64,000 bases of DNA from RGIG3013 sp045538935. Lineage in GTDB: Bacteria > Bacillota > Clostridia > Oscillospirales > Acutalibacteraceae. Below, one piece after another: positions 61,360-64,000 of this stretch. Location of the stretch: assembly GCA_045538935.1 (NCBI GenBank), contig JAZQEI010000023.1, forward strand, positions 1 through 64,000, read 5' to 3'. The position numbers and the translations under genes were made by a program. The stretch's first letter is position 1. Each line of letters begins with the position of its first letter. The notes below the pieces were generated by a model. The model was not told where the DNA came from. It saw only the letters and a program-made list of their open reading frames with translations, and searched no databases.

Positions 61360-61896
61360 ATGAATGAATTTGAAATAAAAATACTTGATTTTATACAGCA
61401 AGTATTCTGCAACCGCTTTTTAGATGTTATAATGCCTTTTATAACACATCTAACCGACGGTGGCGCTATTTGGATACTGTTGTCTGTTGTTTTACTCATA
61501 TTTAAAAAGACACGCAAAGCGGGGCTGAGTATTGCAATTTCGCTTGTTATAGGTTTTGTTTTTGGTAATTTATTTTTAAAAAATGTTGTAGGCAGAATTA
61601 GACCGTATGATGTAAATACTTCCGTTACGCTTTTAATAGAAAAGTTATCTGACTTTTCGTTTCCGTCGGGGCACACCTTGGCTTCTTTTGAGGCAGCAAC
61701 TGCACTTTTTTTTCATTACAAAAAAGCCGGAGTCTTTGCACTGGTGTTTGCAGCTATTACGGCCTTTTCAAGACTGTATTTATATGTGCATTACCCAACC
61801 GATGTTCTATTTAGTATAGTGCTGGGAATAGCAATAGCCATACTTTCAAATTTTATTACAAACAAAATTTATACAAAAATAAAAGTCAAAGACTAA
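61360..61896 (+). CDS. PAP2-family phosphatase (undecaprenyl-diphosphatase-like)
   Basis: This 178-residue membrane protein has about five helices and the three PAP2 motifs: KNVVGRIRPYD (KxxxxxxRP), FPSGHTLAS (PSGH) and SRLYLYVHYPTDVLFS (SRxxxxxHxxxD). BcrC-like members remove a phosphate from undecaprenyl pyrophosphate so the carrier can be reused for peptidoglycan and polysaccharide synthesis; this fits its position behind an envelope regulator and a glycosyltransferase. Other lipid phosphates remain possible substrates. Confidence 0.93.
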   Translation: MNEFEIKILDFIQQVFCNRFLDVIMPFITHLTDGGAIWILLSVVLLIFKKTRKAGLSIAISLVIGFVFGNLFLKNVVGRIRPYDVNTSVTLLIEKLSDFSFPSGHTLASFEAATALFFHYKKAGVFALVFAAITAFSRLYLYVHYPTDVLFSIVLGIAIAILSNFITNKIYTKIKVKD

Positions 61897-61915
61897 TTTT
61901 AGTCTTTGACTTTTT
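61881..61915. terminator. Bidirectional terminator overlapping the PAP2 stop codon
   Basis: AAAAGTCAAAGACT (61881-61894) and AGTCTTTGACTTTT (61901-61914), shared with the converging folate operon. Confidence 0.92.
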
Positions 61916-61917
61916 AT

Positions 61918-62412
61918 TTATGGTTTTATAATAGATGCGCTAGATAATTTTATGCCCGACTTATCTAATTCTTTGTAAATTTCTTTGTAGTAGCGGTCGT
62001 TTAAAATGTCCAAAAGGGGAGATAACACAAATGCTCGTTCTTCCATACGCGGATGCGGTAATATAAGCTCGGCAGTGTTTATGGTAGCATCTTCATACAG
62101 TAAAAGGTCTAAATCTATTACTCTGGGCCCGTTTTTAATTTTTCTTATTCTGCCCATACCTGCCTCTATGCCAAGGCATGCGCCCAAAAGTGCCTGGGGT
62201 GAAAGCTCACTTTCAACCCTTACTACTGCATTTAAAAAATTGTCTTGTTTTTTATACCCAACAGGCTCGGTTTCGTACACCTTAGAGACGGCGGTGACTT
62301 TAACACCCGGCACAGTACTTAATGCCCACACGGCTTTGTTTAAATTTTCTGCCGCATTGCCTATATTAGAGCCAAGGGCAATATATGCTTGTTTTGAATT
62401 TGTTTTAAACAT
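61918..62412 (-). CDS. folK: 2-amino-4-hydroxy-6-hydroxymethyldihydropteridine diphosphokinase
   Basis: FolK transfers pyrophosphate from ATP to 6-hydroxymethyl-7,8-dihydropterin in folate synthesis. The 164-residue protein shows AYIALGSNIGNAAENLNKAV, YETEPVGYKKQDNFLNAVV, and the active-site segment GPRVIDLDLLLYEDATINT with LPHPRMEERAFVLSPL. The ATG directly follows the folB stop. It is the last gene of the folE-folP-folB-folK operon and ends at the shared terminator. Confidence 0.97.
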   Translation of the reverse strand: MFKTNSKQAYIALGSNIGNAAENLNKAVWALSTVPGVKVTAVSKVYETEPVGYKKQDNFLNAVVRVESELSPQALLGACLGIEAGMGRIRKIKNGPRVIDLDLLLYEDATINTAELILPHPRMEERAFVLSPLLDILNDRYYKEIYKELDKSGIKLSSASIIKP

Positions 62413-62805
62413 TTATTTTCGCTCCCGTGTAAATTCAACCGCCACATAGTCAAAATCTGCTTTAATGGGTGCTTCAGGTTTTTTAAGGGTTATGTCGATT
62501 TTCTCAATTTTCTTGTATTCTTCAAAAATCTTTTCTACAACCGCGTTTGCCGCTGCTTCAATTAGGTCGTAAGATTTTTCGCAAAATGCTTTTGTGACTG
62601 TTTTGATTATTTTTGCATAGCTTACGGTTTTTTCTAAATCGTCGGTAATGGCTGCCTCTGAAAAATTTGTGTAGCAAACAAGGTCTATTATAAAATTTTG
62701 TCCGTCTTGCTTTTCTTCCGTGTTTACACCGTGGTATGCAAATATTTTAAGTCCTTTTATAATTATTTTATCCGTAAAAATCAAACCTTTCTTATTGCAT
62801 CGCAA
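62413..62805 (-). CDS. folB: Dihydroneopterin aldolase
   Basis: FolB cleaves 7,8-dihydroneopterin to 6-hydroxymethyl-dihydropterin and glycolaldehyde. It shows IIIKGLKIFAYHGVNTEEK, the DDLEKTVSYAKI core and the catalytic lysine in ITLKKPEAPIKADFDYVAVE. The ATG at 62805 lies within the end of folP (25-nt overlap) and gives a ten-residue extension (MRCNKKGLIF) not expected in the family. The true start may be a non-ATG codon closer to TDKIIIKG after AAAGG. Translation is probably coupled to folP. Confidence 0.93.
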   Translation of the reverse strand: MRCNKKGLIFTDKIIIKGLKIFAYHGVNTEEKQDGQNFIIDLVCYTNFSEAAITDDLEKTVSYAKIIKTVTKAFCEKSYDLIEAAANAVVEKIFEEYKKIEKIDITLKKPEAPIKADFDYVAVEFTRERK

Positions 62806-63587
62806 AGCTTAACAGTATCTGCGGCGGTTTTAACACAGTGCACTCTTATGATGTTTGCACCGCCCATAATGGCTATGGTATTAGCGGCGGAAGTGCCAAT
62901 ATCACGCTCATCTGGTTTAATGTTACCAAGAGGCTCACCTATGCAGCGTTTTCTTGATGCACCAAGCAAATAAAAATAATCTTTATGGCGTATATTAGCA
63001 GTGTTTTTTATAATAGAGTAGCATTGCTCATTTGTTTTGTTAAAACCAATGCCTGCATCAAAGCAAAGCTGTTCTTTTAAAACACCACAATCTAAAACCT
63101 TTCTTGCGGCATCTTTGAAAAACAAATTAATTTGTTCTAAGTCTAAAGTATCGCAGGGCTTGGCGTTGTGCATTATTATCCAGCCTGCACCACTTTCACT
63201 TATGAGACTTGCCATTTCTTTAGTCGGATTACCACTTACATCGTTAATAATATCTGCACCGAGGTAGAGGGCCTTTTTGGCCACCTCTGTATAGAATGTA
63301 TCGACCGATACAGCAAAGGTTTTGTCTTTGCAAAGAATTTTCAAAACGGGCTCAATTCTTGTCCATTCTTCTTCAGCAGAAATAACGGTGCTACCCGGTC
63401 TTGTTGACTGACCGCCAATATCTATAATGCTAGCACCGTCGTTTACCATATTAAGTGCCGCGTTTACGGCTTGAGTGGGAGCTAAAAACTTACCACCGTC
63501 GGAAAATGAATCGGGGGTAATGTTTAAAATACCCATTATATGAGTTTTGGTGTTATCAAAAATAAAGTTACGAGCCTTAAAAATCAT
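62781..63587 (-). CDS. folP: Dihydropteroate synthase
   Basis: FolP condenses p-aminobenzoate with 6-hydroxymethyl-dihydropterin diphosphate and is the sulfonamide target. The 268-residue TIM barrel has the loop 1 motif MGILNITPDSFSDGG, loop 2 DIGGQSTRPGS, the SVDTFYTEVAKKALYLGAD strand, INDVSGN, and the C-terminal IIRVHCVKTAADTV. The start lies 2 nt after the folE stop with no strong ribosome binding site, so it depends on coupling. Confidence 0.97.
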   Translation of the reverse strand: MIFKARNFIFDNTKTHIMGILNITPDSFSDGGKFLAPTQAVNAALNMVNDGASIIDIGGQSTRPGSTVISAEEEWTRIEPVLKILCKDKTFAVSVDTFYTEVAKKALYLGADIINDVSGNPTKEMASLISESGAGWIIMHNAKPCDTLDLEQINLFFKDAARKVLDCGVLKEQLCFDAGIGFNKTNEQCYSIIKNTANIRHKDYFYLLGASRKRCIGEPLGNIKPDERDIGTSAANTIAIMGGANIIRVHCVKTAADTVKLCDAIRKV

Positions 63588-63589
63588 AA

Positions 63590-64000
63590 TTATTTACCAA
63601 TTAAAAGCTCTAGTGCTTCACTTCTTATTTTAGCATCGTCTTTAATGCAACCGCGCAGTGCACAGGTGCGAGTGCTTGAGCCAGAGGCTTTAATACCGCG
63701 CATTGTCATACACATGTGCTCGGCTTCTATAATAACAGCAACGCCTCTACAGCTTATGTTGTTTATTAAAAAGTCTGCAATTTGCCCTGTAAGACGTTCT
63801 TGAAGTTGAGGGCGCTTTGCATAGCAGTCCACTATTCTTGCAAGTTTAGAAAGGCCCAATACCTTATTGCCCTTTGGTATATATGCAATGTGTGCCTTGC
63901 CTACAAAGGGTAATATGTGATGCTCACAAACAGAATAAAGTGGTATATCTTTTACAATAACCATTTCTTCACTGTCGGTTGTGAACAGCTTTATGTGCTC
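63590..64000 (-). CDS. folE: GTP cyclohydrolase I, C-terminal part
   Basis: FolE converts GTP to dihydroneopterin triphosphate, the first step of folate synthesis. Only the last 136 codons are in the window; the frame stays open to the right edge (EHIKLFTTDSEE before the first Met at 63964). The zinc and active-site motifs are intact: SVCEHHILPFVGKAHIAYIP, the GLSKLARIVDCYAKRPQLQE segment, and GVAVIIEAEHMCMTMRGIK. First visible gene of the folE-folP-folB-folK operon, whose promoter lies outside. Confidence 0.96.
   Translation of the reverse strand, partial: EHIKLFTTDSEEMVIVKDIPLYSVCEHHILPFVGKAHIAYIPKGNKVLGLSKLARIVDCYAKRPQLQERLTGQIADFLINNISCRGVAVIIEAEHMCMTMRGIKASGSSTRTCALRGCIKDDAKIRSEALELLIGK

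Noticed and set aside
61227..61676. 149-residue minus-strand ORF opposite the PAP2 gene
   Set aside because: It overlaps two convincing plus-strand genes and has no recognisable motif.
1..64000. tRNA, rRNA, CRISPR, insertion sequence, prophage or defence island
   Set aside because: No cloverleaf, repeat-spacer array, transposase, integrase or defence-gene motif was seen; gene content and composition are uniform core chromosome.

Overview
The window is an AT-rich Gram-positive chromosome segment, best explained as a member of the class Clostridia (probably a gut Oscillospirales/Ruminococcaceae-like organism; the family is only a guess). The reasons are a SCIFF ranthipeptide gene beside its radical SAM maturase, rubrerythrin, strong AGGAGG ribosome binding sites, many TTG and GTG starts, near-consensus TTGACA-17-TATAAT promoters, a VanRS-like two-component pair, DacF-type carboxypeptidases and 3D/G5-domain cell-wall proteins. 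Nearly all of it is core chromosome. I see no insertion sequence, prophage, CRISPR array, rRNA or tRNA gene.

Layout. 1-463 (minus): SCIFF precursor and the start of its maturase, with a terminator between them. 554-4560: acetyltransferase, rubrerythrin, ABC-F ATPase, then a SHOCT-domain gene and a small XRE regulator that diverge from overlapping promoters. 4604-9799: a glycoside utilisation unit (GH2 enzyme, GPH-family sugar transporter, divergent AraC regulator). 9856-10863: gap (GAPDH). 10986-18552 (minus): one compact unit of alpha/beta hydrolase, membrane-anchored MurF, Ddl, CDF transporter and two flavoproteins. 18811-31076 (plus): rpoB-rpoC, then rpsL-rpsG-fusA, then tuf, with a promoter before each block. 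31158-35955: uvrB-uvrA. 36002-37078 (minus): 3D-domain secreted protein. 37403-45283: pyrR with a leader terminator, mnmA, LUD protein, a DD-carboxypeptidase, pgi, a P-loop protein, DUF177-rpmF, and a DUF512 radical SAM protein. 45299-48294: der-plsY-gpsA. 48339-49160 (minus): Mrp/NBP35 ATPase. 49260-51894: a surface-glycan module. 51941-54006: MATE exporter with a DUF4886 SGNH protein. 54043-55677 (minus): an E2-like protein lacking its catalytic motif, and a metallophosphoesterase. 55781-61896: second DD-carboxypeptidase, OmpR-type regulator and histidine kinase, membrane glycosyltransferase, PAP2 phosphatase. 61918-64000 (minus): folE-folP-folB-folK, running off the right edge.

Functional themes. 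Envelope construction dominates: MurF and Ddl make the D-Ala-D-Ala end of the peptidoglycan precursor, two DacF-like enzymes trim it, PAP2 may recycle the lipid carrier, glycosyltransferases build surface polymers, PlsY and GpsA feed phospholipid synthesis, and an envelope-type two-component system lies among them. The other large theme is transcription and translation. Many genes carry readable control signals: back-to-back promoters, a terminator inside the SCIFF operon, a leader terminator at pyrR, a 9-bp stem enclosing the ribosome binding site of a carboxypeptidase, tandem 11-bp repeats upstream of the response regulator, and hairpins around rpsL.

I found no clearly new multi-gene system. 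The strongest leads are the SCIFF operon design (extra cysteine plus internal terminator), the SHOCT/XRE pair sharing one -35 element, the E2-like protein with a lost active-site motif beneath a 21-bp palindrome, and the structured leaders of pyrR, the carboxypeptidase at 39908 and the P-loop protein at 42646.
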